This document shows, in pieces, positions 1 through 7,531 of a stretch of 64,000 bases of DNA. Both the position numbers and the translations under genes were made by a program. This DNA comes from an uncultured Sphingomonadaceae bacterium. Lineage in GTDB: Bacteria > Pseudomonadota > Alphaproteobacteria > Sphingomonadales > Sphingomonadaceae. The first letter of the stretch is position 1. Each line of letters opens with the position of its first letter. The notes under the pieces are model-generated. The model was not told the DNA's origin. It searched no databases and saw only the letters and a list, made by a program, of their open reading frames with translations. Location: NCBI GenBank assembly GCA_903871605.1, contig CAIQHF010000053.1, forward strand, positions 1-64,000, given 5' to 3'.

Positions 1-1155
1 GACATGGCGGCGCTCGATCGCGGTATCGCCGCCGATCGCGACCGGGTGGCCGCAGCGCGCGCCGAGGCCAAGGGCTGGCGCGCGCGCGCGGGCGATGCCG
101 CGCGTCGGATCGAGGAGATGGCGGCGCGCGCCGCCACCGCCACCGAGGAGGAGACCGCGCTCGCCACCGCGCCCGCTCAGATCGGCGGGCGCATCGATGC
201 GCTCGACGCCGAGACGCGCACCGCCGCCGCGAGCGTCGCCGCGGCCGCCGCCGAAGAGGCGCGCCAGGAGACGGTGTTGCGCGAAGCCGAGGCGGTGTCG
301 GCGGCCGCCGCCGAGGCCGTCGCCGCCGCGCGCGAAACCCGTGCCGCGGCGGCCGCGCGTCACGAGAATCAGGAATTGCGCCGCGTCGAGATGGGGCGCG
401 TGTCGGGCGAGCGCTTCCAATGCCCCGCACCGCTGCTCCCGACCAACGCCGGCTTCGCCGCGGACGAGGTGCGCGACGTCGACCAGGAATCGAAGCGCTT
501 CGAGCGGCTGACCGCGGATCGCGAACGGATCGGGCCGGTCAATCTGGTCGCCGAGCAGGAGCTTTGCGATCTCGATGCCGAACGCGCCACCCAGGCGGCG
601 CAGCGCGACGAGCTGATCGAGGCGGTGGCGCGGCTGCGCGGATCGATCGGCAGCCTCAACCGTGAGGGACGCGCGCGGCTGCTCGCCGCGTTCGAGGCGG
701 TCGACGGCCATTTCCGACGGCTCTTCGCGCGGCTGTTTGCGGGCGGCGAGGCGCATCTCGCGCTGATCGACAGCGACGACCCGCTCGAGGCCGGGCTCGA
801 GATCATGGCGCAGCCACCGGGCAAGAAACTGTCGTCGCTGACCTTGCTGTCGGGCGGCGAGCAGGCGCTCACCGCGGTCGCGCTGATCTTCGCGCTGTTC
901 CTCACCAACCCTGCGCCGATCTGCGTGCTCGACGAGGTCGACGCGCCATTGGACGACGCCAATATCGAGCGCTTCTGCGACTTGCTCGACCAGATGTGCC
1001 GCGAGACCGACACGCGCTATCTCGTCGTCACGCACAATGCGGTGAGTATGGCGCGGATGCACCGGCTGTTCGGCGTGACGATGGTCGAGCGCGGCGTGTC
1101 GCGGCTGGTCTCGGTCGATCTCGGCGGCGCGGAGACGCTGCTCGCCGCCGAATAG
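1..1155 (+). CDS. smc: Chromosome segregation ATPase SMC, C-terminal part (5' end outside window)
   Basis: This is the last 384 or so residues of an SMC protein; the reading frame is open at the left edge, so the start lies outside. The first ~240 residues are Ala/Glu/Arg-rich coiled coil. The C-terminal ATPase head follows, with the ABC signature LSGGE near residue 282 of the fragment and a Walker B stretch ICVLDEVDAPLDD near 308, followed by the D-loop and the His switch (VVTHN). SMC dimers with ScpAB act as the bacterial condensin that organises and segregates the chromosome. The hinge and the N-terminal Walker A cannot be seen. The next gene begins 35 bp downstream on the same strand. The identification is secure because the head motifs are complete. 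Confidence 0.93.
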   Translation, partial: DMAALDRGIAADRDRVAAARAEAKGWRARAGDAARRIEEMAARAATATEEETALATAPAQIGGRIDALDAETRTAAASVAAAAAEEARQETVLREAEAVSAAAAEAVAAARETRAAAAARHENQELRRVEMGRVSGERFQCPAPLLPTNAGFAADEVRDVDQESKRFERLTADRERIGPVNLVAEQELCDLDAERATQAAQRDELIEAVARLRGSIGSLNREGRARLLAAFEAVDGHFRRLFARLFAGGEAHLALIDSDDPLEAGLEIMAQPPGKKLSSLTLLSGGEQALTAVALIFALFLTNPAPICVLDEVDAPLDDANIERFCDLLDQMCRETDTRYLVVTHNAVSMARMHRLFGVTMVERGVSRLVSVDLGGAETLLAAE

Positions 1156-1190
1156 CGGGAGCCTTTCACGGGCTTCGCGGTTGGGAGGTG

Positions 1191-2033
1191 ATGGACACCA
1201 CCAACGCCCCGCTCGAACAAGCCCTCGTCCGCCTTTCGGACGGCCACATGATGCCGCAACTGGGCTTCGGCGTGTTCAAGGTGGATCCCGCGGAGGCGCA
1301 GGCGCTCGTCGCCGATGCGATCCGCGCGGGCTACCGTGCGATCGATACCGCCACGGCCTATCATAACGAGCAGGGCGTCGGCGCGGGCGTGCGCGACAGT
1401 GGCACGCCGCAGGACGACGTCTTCGTCACCACCAAGCTGTGGAACGACGATCAGGGCTACGACAGGACGCTTGCCGCCTTCGACGCCAGCGCGCAGCGGC
1501 TCGCGCTCGACACGATCAACCTCTATCTGATGCACTGGCCGCATCCGGCAGCCGACCGCTACGTCGAAAGCTGGAAGGCGATGATCCGGCTCCAAGAGGA
1601 GGGGCGCGTCAGGTCGATCGGCGTCTCCAACTTCCTGCCCGACCATCTCGAACGGATCATCGGCGAGACGGGGGTCAAGCCGGTGCTCAACCAGATCGAG
1701 CTCCACCCGCGCTTCCAGCAGCGCGCGGTCCGCGATTTCCATGCGCAGCACGACATCCACATCGAAAGCTGGAGTCCGCTCGGCCAGGCGCAGATCCTCA
1801 AGGACGCGACGATCGCGCGGATCGCGGAGAAGCACGACAAGACTCCCGCGCAGATCGTCATCCGCTGGCATCTCGATCAGGGCATCATCACCATCCCCAA
1901 GGCGTCGGATCGCAGCCACATGGTCGACAATCTTGCGGTCGGCGGGTTCGCGCTCGACGAGGCCGACATGGCCGCGATCGCCGCGCTCGACGATCCCGAC
2001 GGGCGGATCGGTCCCGACCCGGCGACGTTTTGA
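1191..2033 (+). CDS. Aldo/keto reductase
   Basis: A 280-residue NAD(P)H-dependent oxidoreductase of the AKR superfamily, resembling 2,5-diketo-D-gluconate reductases. The catalytic tetrad is visible: Asp and Tyr in AIDTATAYHNE (about residues 51-56), Lys in TTKLWND (about 83) and His in YLMHWPH (about 114). The cofactor region IGVSNF and the late IPKASDRSHM loop are present. The start is the ATG at 1191 because a strong ribosome site (GGGAGG) lies directly upstream; the frame is open further upstream but overlaps smc. Length is usual for the family. It lies downstream of smc with a 35 bp gap and may share its transcript. The substrate cannot be told from sequence. Confidence 0.9.
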   Translation: MDTTNAPLEQALVRLSDGHMMPQLGFGVFKVDPAEAQALVADAIRAGYRAIDTATAYHNEQGVGAGVRDSGTPQDDVFVTTKLWNDDQGYDRTLAAFDASAQRLALDTINLYLMHWPHPAADRYVESWKAMIRLQEEGRVRSIGVSNFLPDHLERIIGETGVKPVLNQIELHPRFQQRAVRDFHAQHDIHIESWSPLGQAQILKDATIARIAEKHDKTPAQIVIRWHLDQGIITIPKASDRSHMVDNLAVGGFALDEADMAAIAALDDPDGRIGPDPATF

Positions 2034-2066
2034 CGTGAGACGTCCTCCCCGGCCCGGGGGGATATA

Positions 2067-3473
2067 CTATCCGGCCAATGTGCGCGCCCGCTCCCCGACC
2101 CTGCGCAGATCCTCGACGAAGCGCGCATATTCCTCGGCGCGGCGATCCTCCTCCGGGATACGGAGCAGGAAGCTCGGGTGAACCGTCACCCAGCCCTCCG
2201 ATCCATCCGCCAGGGCAATCGGGGCGCCACGCGTCCGCGAGATCGTCACCACTCGGCCAAGCAGCGACTGCGCCGCGGTGGCGCCCAGCGCCACCGTCAC
2301 CGCGGGTTTGACGATCTCGCGCTCCTGCTCGATCCACCAGCGGCACGCCTCGATCTCGGACCCGTTGGGCTTGCTGTGGATACGGCGCTTGCCGCGCGGC
2401 TCATATTTGAAATGCTTGACGGCATTGGAGACATAGGTCGTCGCCCGATCGACTCCGGCGTCGGCCATCGCACGATCGAACAGCTGCCCAGCCGGCCCCA
2501 CGAACGGCCGGCCCGCGAGATCCTCCTGGTCACCCGGCTGCTCGCCGATGAACAGAAGCTTCGCGTCGGGAGGACCCTCGCCGAACACGGTCTGCGTCGC
2601 GGGCTTCCATAGCGGGCAGCGCTTGCAGCCGGCCGCCTCCTCGCGCAGCGCATCGAGCGCGAGCTGCGCATTGCCCCCGGGGGCGGCGCGTGCGGTATCG
2701 ATCATCTGGCTCTCCCGATGCTGTGCGCCCGCGATCAGCCCCGGCACCAGCGCGGTCTCGGGCATGTTCCGCCAGTATTTCTTCGGCATTTCCTTGATCA
2801 TCGATCCGGTCTTGAGCCGCGCCGGATTGAAGATCGAGGCGTAATAGGTCTTCCAGGCGTCCTCGACGGGATCGCCGTCGGGCGCATCGGCCCTCGCCGC
2901 GCCGGGTCCTTCGGTGAGCGCTTCGCCATCCCAGTGGATTGTTGCCTCCGGCGTCAGGATCGACCAGCGCATGCTCGCGAAGCGCCGCACGAAGAAGCCG
3001 GCATTGGCGCGCACGATATGATGTTCGGGCTCGAACCAGGCGACGAAGCGCGGCTGTCCGTCCGCCTCGACGACCTCGCGGAAGCGGAGGAAGGCGCGCA
3101 TCTTGTGGATATCGCGGCGCACCGCCTTGGCCATGTCTTCGAGCCTGCGGCGGAGCGGGTCGGCATGGTCGTCGATCAGCCCGGGCTGCGCGCGCAGCCG
3201 GCGCAGCATCGTATAGAGCAGGCCGAACCGCTCGGGGTCGGCGTGGAGGATCACGGTCTCGGCGAGGTCGACGAAGCCGCGCGACACCGAGAAGGTCGCG
3301 TCGGCAGGCGCGGGCGGCACCGGCGTCTCGGCAATGCCCGCGAACAGATCGCCGACGTCGTCGCCGACCTGCCAGCTGACCTGCTCGGCCGGGACGTCCG
3401 CCAGCGCGAGTGCACGCGCGGCGGTGCGCCATCCGTCGAAATCGTCCTGGGCCTGTAATTTTGCGAGCGGCAT
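2067..3473 (-). CDS. DUF4130 - UdgX fusion, uracil-DNA cross-linking repair protein
   Basis: A 468-residue two-domain protein. Residues ~1-250 match the DUF4130 type (TIGR03915, putative DNA metabolism). Residues ~275-468 are a family-4-like uracil-DNA glycosylase of the UdgX type. Visible landmarks are CKRC (C283, C286), GEQPGDQEDLAGRPFVGPAG (310-329), NAVKHF (350-355) and C377. The UdgX hallmark KRRIH covers residues 362-366; in characterised UdgX this loop His (here H366) forms a covalent bond to the uracil site. A ribosome site (GGAG) stands 6 nt before the ATG at 3473. The radical SAM gene lies 89 bp upstream on the same strand, with a paired hairpin between them. Whether this copy cross-links DNA is inferred from the intact motif. 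Confidence 0.88.
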   Translation of the reverse strand: MPLAKLQAQDDFDGWRTAARALALADVPAEQVSWQVGDDVGDLFAGIAETPVPPAPADATFSVSRGFVDLAETVILHADPERFGLLYTMLRRLRAQPGLIDDHADPLRRRLEDMAKAVRRDIHKMRAFLRFREVVEADGQPRFVAWFEPEHHIVRANAGFFVRRFASMRWSILTPEATIHWDGEALTEGPGAARADAPDGDPVEDAWKTYYASIFNPARLKTGSMIKEMPKKYWRNMPETALVPGLIAGAQHRESQMIDTARAAPGGNAQLALDALREEAAGCKRCPLWKPATQTVFGEGPPDAKLLFIGEQPGDQEDLAGRPFVGPAGQLFDRAMADAGVDRATTYVSNAVKHFKYEPRGKRRIHSKPNGSEIEACRWWIEQEREIVKPAVTVALGATAAQSLLGRVVTISRTRGAPIALADGSEGWVTVHPSFLLRIPEEDRRAEEYARFVEDLRRVGERARTLAG

Positions 3474-3482
3474 CTCTTCTCC

Positions 3483-3558
3483 GTTGCCCGGCGAACGCCG
3501 GTGCCCAGAGCTTCAACGCGGCGCATGCATTTCTGGACCCCGGCTTTCGCGGGCCAAC
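3483..3558. repeat. Paired hairpin element, degenerate copy (GAAA-hairpin family)
   Basis: Two imperfect inverted units lie in the gap between the radical SAM gene and udgX. The left unit (3483-3510) contains CCGGCGAACGCCGG, a perfect 6-bp stem. The right unit (3530-3558) contains CCCGGCTTTCGCGGG. The reverse complement of the right unit aligns with the left one from GTTG through CCCAGA. It resembles the perfect 28-bp pair at 26043-26155 and is probably a diverged copy of the same dispersed element. Confidence 0.6.
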
Positions 3559-3562
3559 GGGT

Positions 3563-4810
3563 TCACGCCGCAAACAGCTCCAACTGTTCCCGTTTCGGCG
3601 CGACCGGTACGGGATCGGCGCGATCCGACAGCGCGACCGGCCGCCAATCCTCGGCAATCAGAAACGGTCGCAGCTTGGCGATCGAGCGCGACAGCCGCGC
3701 GACATCCTCGAGACGCAGCCTGCGCCATTTGCGCGCGGTAATGATCCCGTCGACCGCCTTCACGCCCAGCCCGGGCACGCGCAGCAGCGCCTCGCGCGGA
3801 GCGCGGTTGATGTCGACCGGGAAGCGATCGCGAAAGCGAAGCGCCCAGGCGAGCTTGGGGTCGATATCGAGCGGCAGCATCCCCGTCGCGGGATCGGCGG
3901 CGGCGGCGACCTCCTGCGCGTCATAGCCGTAGAAGCGCATCATCCAATCGGATTGGTAGAGCCGGTGCTCGCGCATCAGCGGCGGGCGCTTCAAGGGCAG
4001 CACCGCGCTGGCATCGGGGATCGGGCTGAACGCCGAATAATAGACGCGGCGCAGCGCGTAGCGATCATAGAGACCGCTTGCGCGACCGACGATGTCGCGG
4101 TCGGTCGCCGAATCGGCGCCGACGATCATCTGCGTCGATTGCCCCGCGGGCGCGAAGCCGGGGGCGGACCGATATTTCTTCCGGGCGTCGCGGCCATCCT
4201 CGATCGCATGGCGCATCCCCGCCATCGCGCCCTCGATCCGCTCCGCCGATTTCTCGGGTGCGAGCCGGGTCAGCCCGGCGACGGTCGGCAGCTCGACGTT
4301 GATCGACAGTCGATCGGCATGTTTCCCCGCGGCCTCGAGCAGCTGCGGATCGGCATCGGGGATCGTCTTCAGATGGATATAGCCGCGAAACCCGTGATCC
4401 TCGCGCAGCGCGCGCGCGACTTCGACGAGCTGCTCCATCGTATAGTCGGAAGAGGCGATGATCCCCGAGGACAGGAACAGCCCTTCGATATAATTGCGCC
4501 GATAGAAGGACAAAGTGAGGTCGACCACCTCCTTCGCCGTGAACCGGGCGCGGCGGACGTTGGAGCTCTTGCGATTGATGCAATAATGGCAATCGAAGAT
4601 GCAGCTGTTGGTCAGCAGGATCTTGAGCAGCGAGATGCAGCGGCCGTCGGGCGCGTAGGCATGGCAAATGCCCATGCCTTCGGTCGATCCGATCCCGTCC
4701 CTCTTCCCCGCGGACGAACGTTTCACGGTGCCCGACGAGGCACACGACGCGTCATATTTGGCGGCGTCGGCCAGGATGGCGAGTTTCTCGCGGACGTCGA
4801 TCTGCGCCAT
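3563..4810 (-). CDS. Radical SAM / helix-hairpin-helix DNA repair or modification protein
   Basis: A 415-residue protein of the TIGR03916 type (putative DNA modification/repair radical SAM protein). The cluster motif CxxxCxxC is C70, C74, C77 in NSCIFDCHYC, which should bind the [4Fe-4S] cluster that cleaves S-adenosylmethionine. The radical SAM barrel covers roughly residues 55-290. Near the C terminus (about 335-395) INRAPREALLRVPGLGVKAV is a helix-hairpin-helix DNA-binding motif. The reaction is not known. Close coupling to a DUF4130-UdgX gene points to a shared role in base-damage handling; TIGR03915 and TIGR03916 genes are known neighbours. Start ATG at 4810; udgX follows 89 bp downstream. 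Confidence 0.88.
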   Translation of the reverse strand: MAQIDVREKLAILADAAKYDASCASSGTVKRSSAGKRDGIGSTEGMGICHAYAPDGRCISLLKILLTNSCIFDCHYCINRKSSNVRRARFTAKEVVDLTLSFYRRNYIEGLFLSSGIIASSDYTMEQLVEVARALREDHGFRGYIHLKTIPDADPQLLEAAGKHADRLSINVELPTVAGLTRLAPEKSAERIEGAMAGMRHAIEDGRDARKKYRSAPGFAPAGQSTQMIVGADSATDRDIVGRASGLYDRYALRRVYYSAFSPIPDASAVLPLKRPPLMREHRLYQSDWMMRFYGYDAQEVAAAADPATGMLPLDIDPKLAWALRFRDRFPVDINRAPREALLRVPGLGVKAVDGIITARKWRRLRLEDVARLSRSIAKLRPFLIAEDWRPVALSDRADPVPVAPKREQLELFAA

Positions 4811-4847
4811 ATGTTCCTTGTACGTTCCGCGATCGGGGAACGCAAGA

Positions 4848-5357
4848 TCAGCGTTCGAACAGCCAGGTGCCGAGCAACCGCCCGAACGGCAGCGTGAAGA
4901 TGCCGGCGACGAGGAACGCGCCGATCACCATTCCGCGGACGGTGCGGCGATGCGCGACCATGTCGTGGCGCCGCGCCTGCACCACGAGACGCGGCACCTG
5001 CACCAGCACGAAGGCGGAGATCAGCCAGATCGGAGACCAGGCTCGTCCGTGCAACGGGATGAAGAAACCCTCGATCGCGATCGCGAGCAGCAGCGCCACC
5101 CAGACATAGCCCAGCACGCGATGCTGGCCCGATCCCTTGCGGCGGAGCATCATCACGGGAGTCAGCAGCAGCGCCGCGACCACCAGCGCGAGATGGGCCC
5201 AGACGCTTGCCGGTGGCTCGGCCCAGTGCGCGCGGCCGCGATACAGCGCGACGAGCACGACCGCGAGCATCGCCAGCGCGGCATAGCCCAGTCGGCGGTC
5301 GGCCGGCAGCGGCGCAAGACCGTCCTTGCGCCGCGCATGTTCCAATATCGTCGCCAT
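4848..5357 (-). CDS. Predicted integral membrane protein (DUF2306-like)
   Basis: A 169-residue protein with about five hydrophobic helices and an N-terminal cytoplasmic stretch (MATILEHARRKDG). RKGSGQHRVLGYVW between helices 2 and 3 and the paired basic/His segment ARRHDMVAHRRTVRGM before the last helix resemble DUF2306-type membrane proteins, in which conserved His residues have led to suggestions of heme or quinone binding. The start at 5357 is preferred over in-frame positions up to 5387 because GGAGGAG lies 9 nt upstream. The stop is 37 bp before the radical SAM gene on the same strand. Family assignment is from overall appearance; function unknown. Confidence 0.6.
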   Translation of the reverse strand: MATILEHARRKDGLAPLPADRRLGYAALAMLAVVLVALYRGRAHWAEPPASVWAHLALVVAALLLTPVMMLRRKGSGQHRVLGYVWVALLLAIAIEGFFIPLHGRAWSPIWLISAFVLVQVPRLVVQARRHDMVAHRRTVRGMVIGAFLVAGIFTLPFGRLLGTWLFER

Positions 5358-5417
5358 ATCGCATTTCTCCTCCGCCCCGCGCAGCATAGAGCGGGTCGGC
5401 GGGAAAGGCGAAGCGGA

Positions 5418-5906
5418 TCAGTTCGGCGGGATTCCGTCCGGATTATCGGCCTTTTGCTGATTCTGCTGCAGCCGTTCCTGGTTCATTTGCGTGAGGAAAT
5501 GCGAATAGCAGCCCGACTGGCCGCCGGTGCCGACCGCCGAGCAGGTATCGGGAAGGCCCGCTGCGGTGCGGCTCGCATCTTCGGTGCCACGCACCTTGTT
5601 GGCCCAGCTATTGTTGGGCGCGCTATCCTGCTTCTTCTCGCGAAAGCGCTTGGGGATGCGGTATCGCTCGCTTTCGGGCTGTCGCGCGCAGACGACGATC
5701 TCGTCGCCCTTGCCGGGCGGGCACGGATCCTGGCCATAGACGATGATCGAGATCGTCTTCGAGCCATCGGGGATGCCGGTGACGGGCTGGGCCGTCGGCG
5801 GCTTGGCGTGCGCCGCGATCGGTACCGCCATGGCGGCGATTGCGAGCCCGACGAGGAATCCTGCGACCGCGATCGCGATCGAACGGACGGCGGACAGCGC
5901 GGGCAT
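5418..5906 (-). CDS. Small secreted cysteine protein, paralogue A (YG-CP-EIVVC family)
   Basis: A 162-residue exported protein. MPALSAVRSIAIAVAGFLVG begins a clear signal peptide with cleavage probable after PIAAHA. The mature part contains YGQDPCPPGKGDEIVVC, then RYRIPKRFRE, a Gln/Lys-rich linker, and a second cysteine pair in CSAVGTGGQSGC. The same order of motifs occurs in the next gene upstream (6013-6414), so the two are tandem paralogues. I know of similar proteins only as uncharacterised sphingomonad proteins. An alternative start at 5933 adds nine residues; neither start has a strong ribosome site. The four cysteines probably form disulfides in the periplasm. Function unknown. Confidence 0.72.
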   Translation of the reverse strand: MPALSAVRSIAIAVAGFLVGLAIAAMAVPIAAHAKPPTAQPVTGIPDGSKTISIIVYGQDPCPPGKGDEIVVCARQPESERYRIPKRFREKKQDSAPNNSWANKVRGTEDASRTAAGLPDTCSAVGTGGQSGCYSHFLTQMNQERLQQNQQKADNPDGIPPN

Positions 5907-6012
5907 CAGGCGAGTCTCGGGAAGCGACGGCATGCGCCTGCCAAAGGCGCATTCGCCTGTCGCGAGCCTGAACGAAGCGAGGATAGTGGTGCCCAAGGGG
6001 TCACCCACCCGA

Positions 6013-6414
6013 TCAGGGGATGCCCTCTTCGTCCTTCTTCTGCGCGCGCTGCGCCGCCTTCCAGGCATCGGCCTCCTGCTTGACGCAGCCGACCGCGACC
6101 CCGGCGCCGATCGTATTGCAGCTGTTGATCTGCACGCCTGTCGAGCCCGTGCTATTGACGGCGGCAAGGCCGTTATTGCCGACCGCCTGCGCTGCCGGCG
6201 CCTGCTCGCGCAGTTCCTTGGGAATGCGATATTTTTCCTGAATGTCGTGATGGCGGCAGACGACGATTTCCTGCCCGTTGCTCGAGGGGCATTTCTCGTC
6301 GCCATAGGTGTCGATGATCCGGTCGGCCTGCTGCGCGAGCGCGGGGCGGGCGGCCAATCCGGCGACCCCCAAGGTGCCGGTCACGGCGAGAGCGACGAGT
6401 AGCAAGCTGCGCAT
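6013..6414 (-). CDS. Small secreted cysteine protein, paralogue B (YG-CP-EIVVC family)
   Basis: A 133-residue protein with a signal peptide starting MRSLLLVALAVTG and probable cleavage after ARPALA. The mature part has TYGDEKCPSSNGQEIVVC, then KYRIPKELRE, a poorly conserved middle, CNTIGAGVAVGC, and a Lys/Glu-rich tail. These match the motif order of the paralogue ending at 5418: a CP...EIVVC loop, a [RK]YRIPK segment and a distal C..G.G...GC pair. An AGGA site lies ~10 nt before the ATG. The stop is 106 bp upstream of the neighbouring copy, and coq7/dsbB lie just upstream on the same strand. No function is known to me. Confidence 0.72.
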   Translation of the reverse strand: MRSLLLVALAVTGTLGVAGLAARPALAQQADRIIDTYGDEKCPSSNGQEIVVCRHHDIQEKYRIPKELREQAPAAQAVGNNGLAAVNSTGSTGVQINSCNTIGAGVAVGCVKQEADAWKAAQRAQKKDEEGIP

Positions 6415-6535
6415 GATGAGTTTCCTGTCGACCCCGTTTTGCGATGCAACGCATGAGCCAGCCAGTCGGTTCTCGCAAGATGAAAGGCGCATGCGATCGC
6501 GCGCATCGCATCGTGGCGCCGAGCGGGCACGGCGC

Positions 6536-7051
6536 CTAGATATGCTTCGATAGCCCGATCGCCGCGCGGCACCCCAAGCGTATCGCGGCCGACAGCAGCG
6601 GATAGCCCGGCGCACGCTCGGCGCCTTCGGCGATGGCGGTGGCATGGTGCTCGAGCTCCTCGGCCTTGAACTCGGCAATCGTCTTCGCCAGCTCGGGCTC
6701 GGCGGTGCCCAGCTCGGCGAGCTGGTCGGCATAATGTTTGTCGATCTCGGTCTCGACCGCGGCGGTACACGCCATCGCCGCCTCGGGCGAGATCAGCGCG
6801 GTCACCGCGCCCAGCAGGAAGCCCGCGCGATCCCATAGCGGGGCGAGCAGCGTAGGCCGCACGCCGCGCTCGGCTATCATCCGGTCGAAGGTCTCGCGGT
6901 GACGCTGCTCCTGCGCCGCCATGCGCGAGATCGACCGCGCGGCAGGCGAATTCGCGCCGAGGATCGCGAGCTGGCCCGCATAGATCCGCGTCGCGCCATA
7001 TTCGCCGGCCTGATCGACGCGGATCATCGACTTGATGTCGGGCTCGCTCAT
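6536..7051 (-). CDS. coq7: Demethoxyubiquinone hydroxylase Coq7
   Basis: A 171-residue di-iron carboxylate enzyme that hydroxylates demethoxyubiquinone in ubiquinone synthesis. The iron ligands can be read from two repeats: E17 (DQAGEYGA), E48xxH51 (EQRH), E100 (VETEIDKHY) and E132xxH135 (EELEHH). Length matches the short alphaproteobacterial Coq7 form. The start ATG at 7051 overlaps the dsbB stop as ATGA, so translation is probably coupled. Quinone is also the electron acceptor of DsbB, which gives the pair a loose functional link (inference). Confidence 0.93.
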   Translation of the reverse strand: MSEPDIKSMIRVDQAGEYGATRIYAGQLAILGANSPAARSISRMAAQEQRHRETFDRMIAERGVRPTLLAPLWDRAGFLLGAVTALISPEAAMACTAAVETEIDKHYADQLAELGTAEPELAKTIAEFKAEELEHHATAIAEGAERAPGYPLLSAAIRLGCRAAIGLSKHI

Positions 7052-7524
7052 CGGACGGGCCGCGCGATCAGCGCGAGGATGGCCAGCCCCGAACCGAGCG
7101 AGACGATCGCGTTCCAGCCCGCGAGCGAGACGCCGAACAGCGTCCATTGCGGCACATCGCAGCGTATCACGGGCGCCGCCATGATCTGCGCAAGGATGTC
7201 GCCCGTGCCGCTCAGGACCGGCTTGGTGCAGGCGGAGAGGCCCTGCCACCAATGATATTCGACGCCGGCATGATAGACGCCGATCGCGCCCGAAACCATG
7301 ATCGCGAGCGCCGCCAGCGCCGTGAAGCCGCGCGACGCGGCCGGGTTGCCCCGCAGCGCGATCGCGACGAGCGCCAGCGCGATCGCGGCGAGATGCGGCC
7401 AGCGCTGCCACATGCACATCTCGCAGGGGACGAGGTGGCCGATATATTGCGAGCCGATCGCCCCCCACAGCAATGCATTGGGAATAAGGATCGCGATCAG
7501 CCGCGCGCGCGAAAGCGAGGTCAT
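7048..7524 (-). CDS. Disulfide bond formation protein DsbB family
   Basis: A 158-residue inner-membrane protein with about four helices. The first periplasmic pair is C34xxC37 in PCEMCMWQRWPH, the quinone-proximal CxxC plus Arg of DsbB. The second pair is C99 (LSACTKP) and C122 (IRCDVPQW). DsbB reoxidises DsbA and passes electrons to ubiquinone. The start at 7524 was chosen because MTSLSRARLIAI leads straight into helix 1. The ctpA stop is 7 bp upstream, and coq7 overlaps downstream by ATGA. Two small secreted four-cysteine proteins follow on the same strand and are plausible clients. Confidence 0.9.
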   Translation of the reverse strand: MTSLSRARLIAILIPNALLWGAIGSQYIGHLVPCEMCMWQRWPHLAAIALALVAIALRGNPAASRGFTALAALAIMVSGAIGVYHAGVEYHWWQGLSACTKPVLSGTGDILAQIMAAPVIRCDVPQWTLFGVSLAGWNAIVSLGSGLAILALIARPVR

Positions 7525-7531
7525 CCGCCGA

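Noticed and set aside
2041-2062. CCCCGG-CC-CGGGG hairpin between the aldo/keto reductase and udgX
   Set aside because: The stem is short and has no T run; too weak to call a terminator, although the convergent position fits.
3410-4897. Plus-strand open frame of about 495 codons across the udgX/radical SAM genes
   Set aside because: It covers parts of two well-supported minus-strand genes and the repeat between them, and shows no domain.
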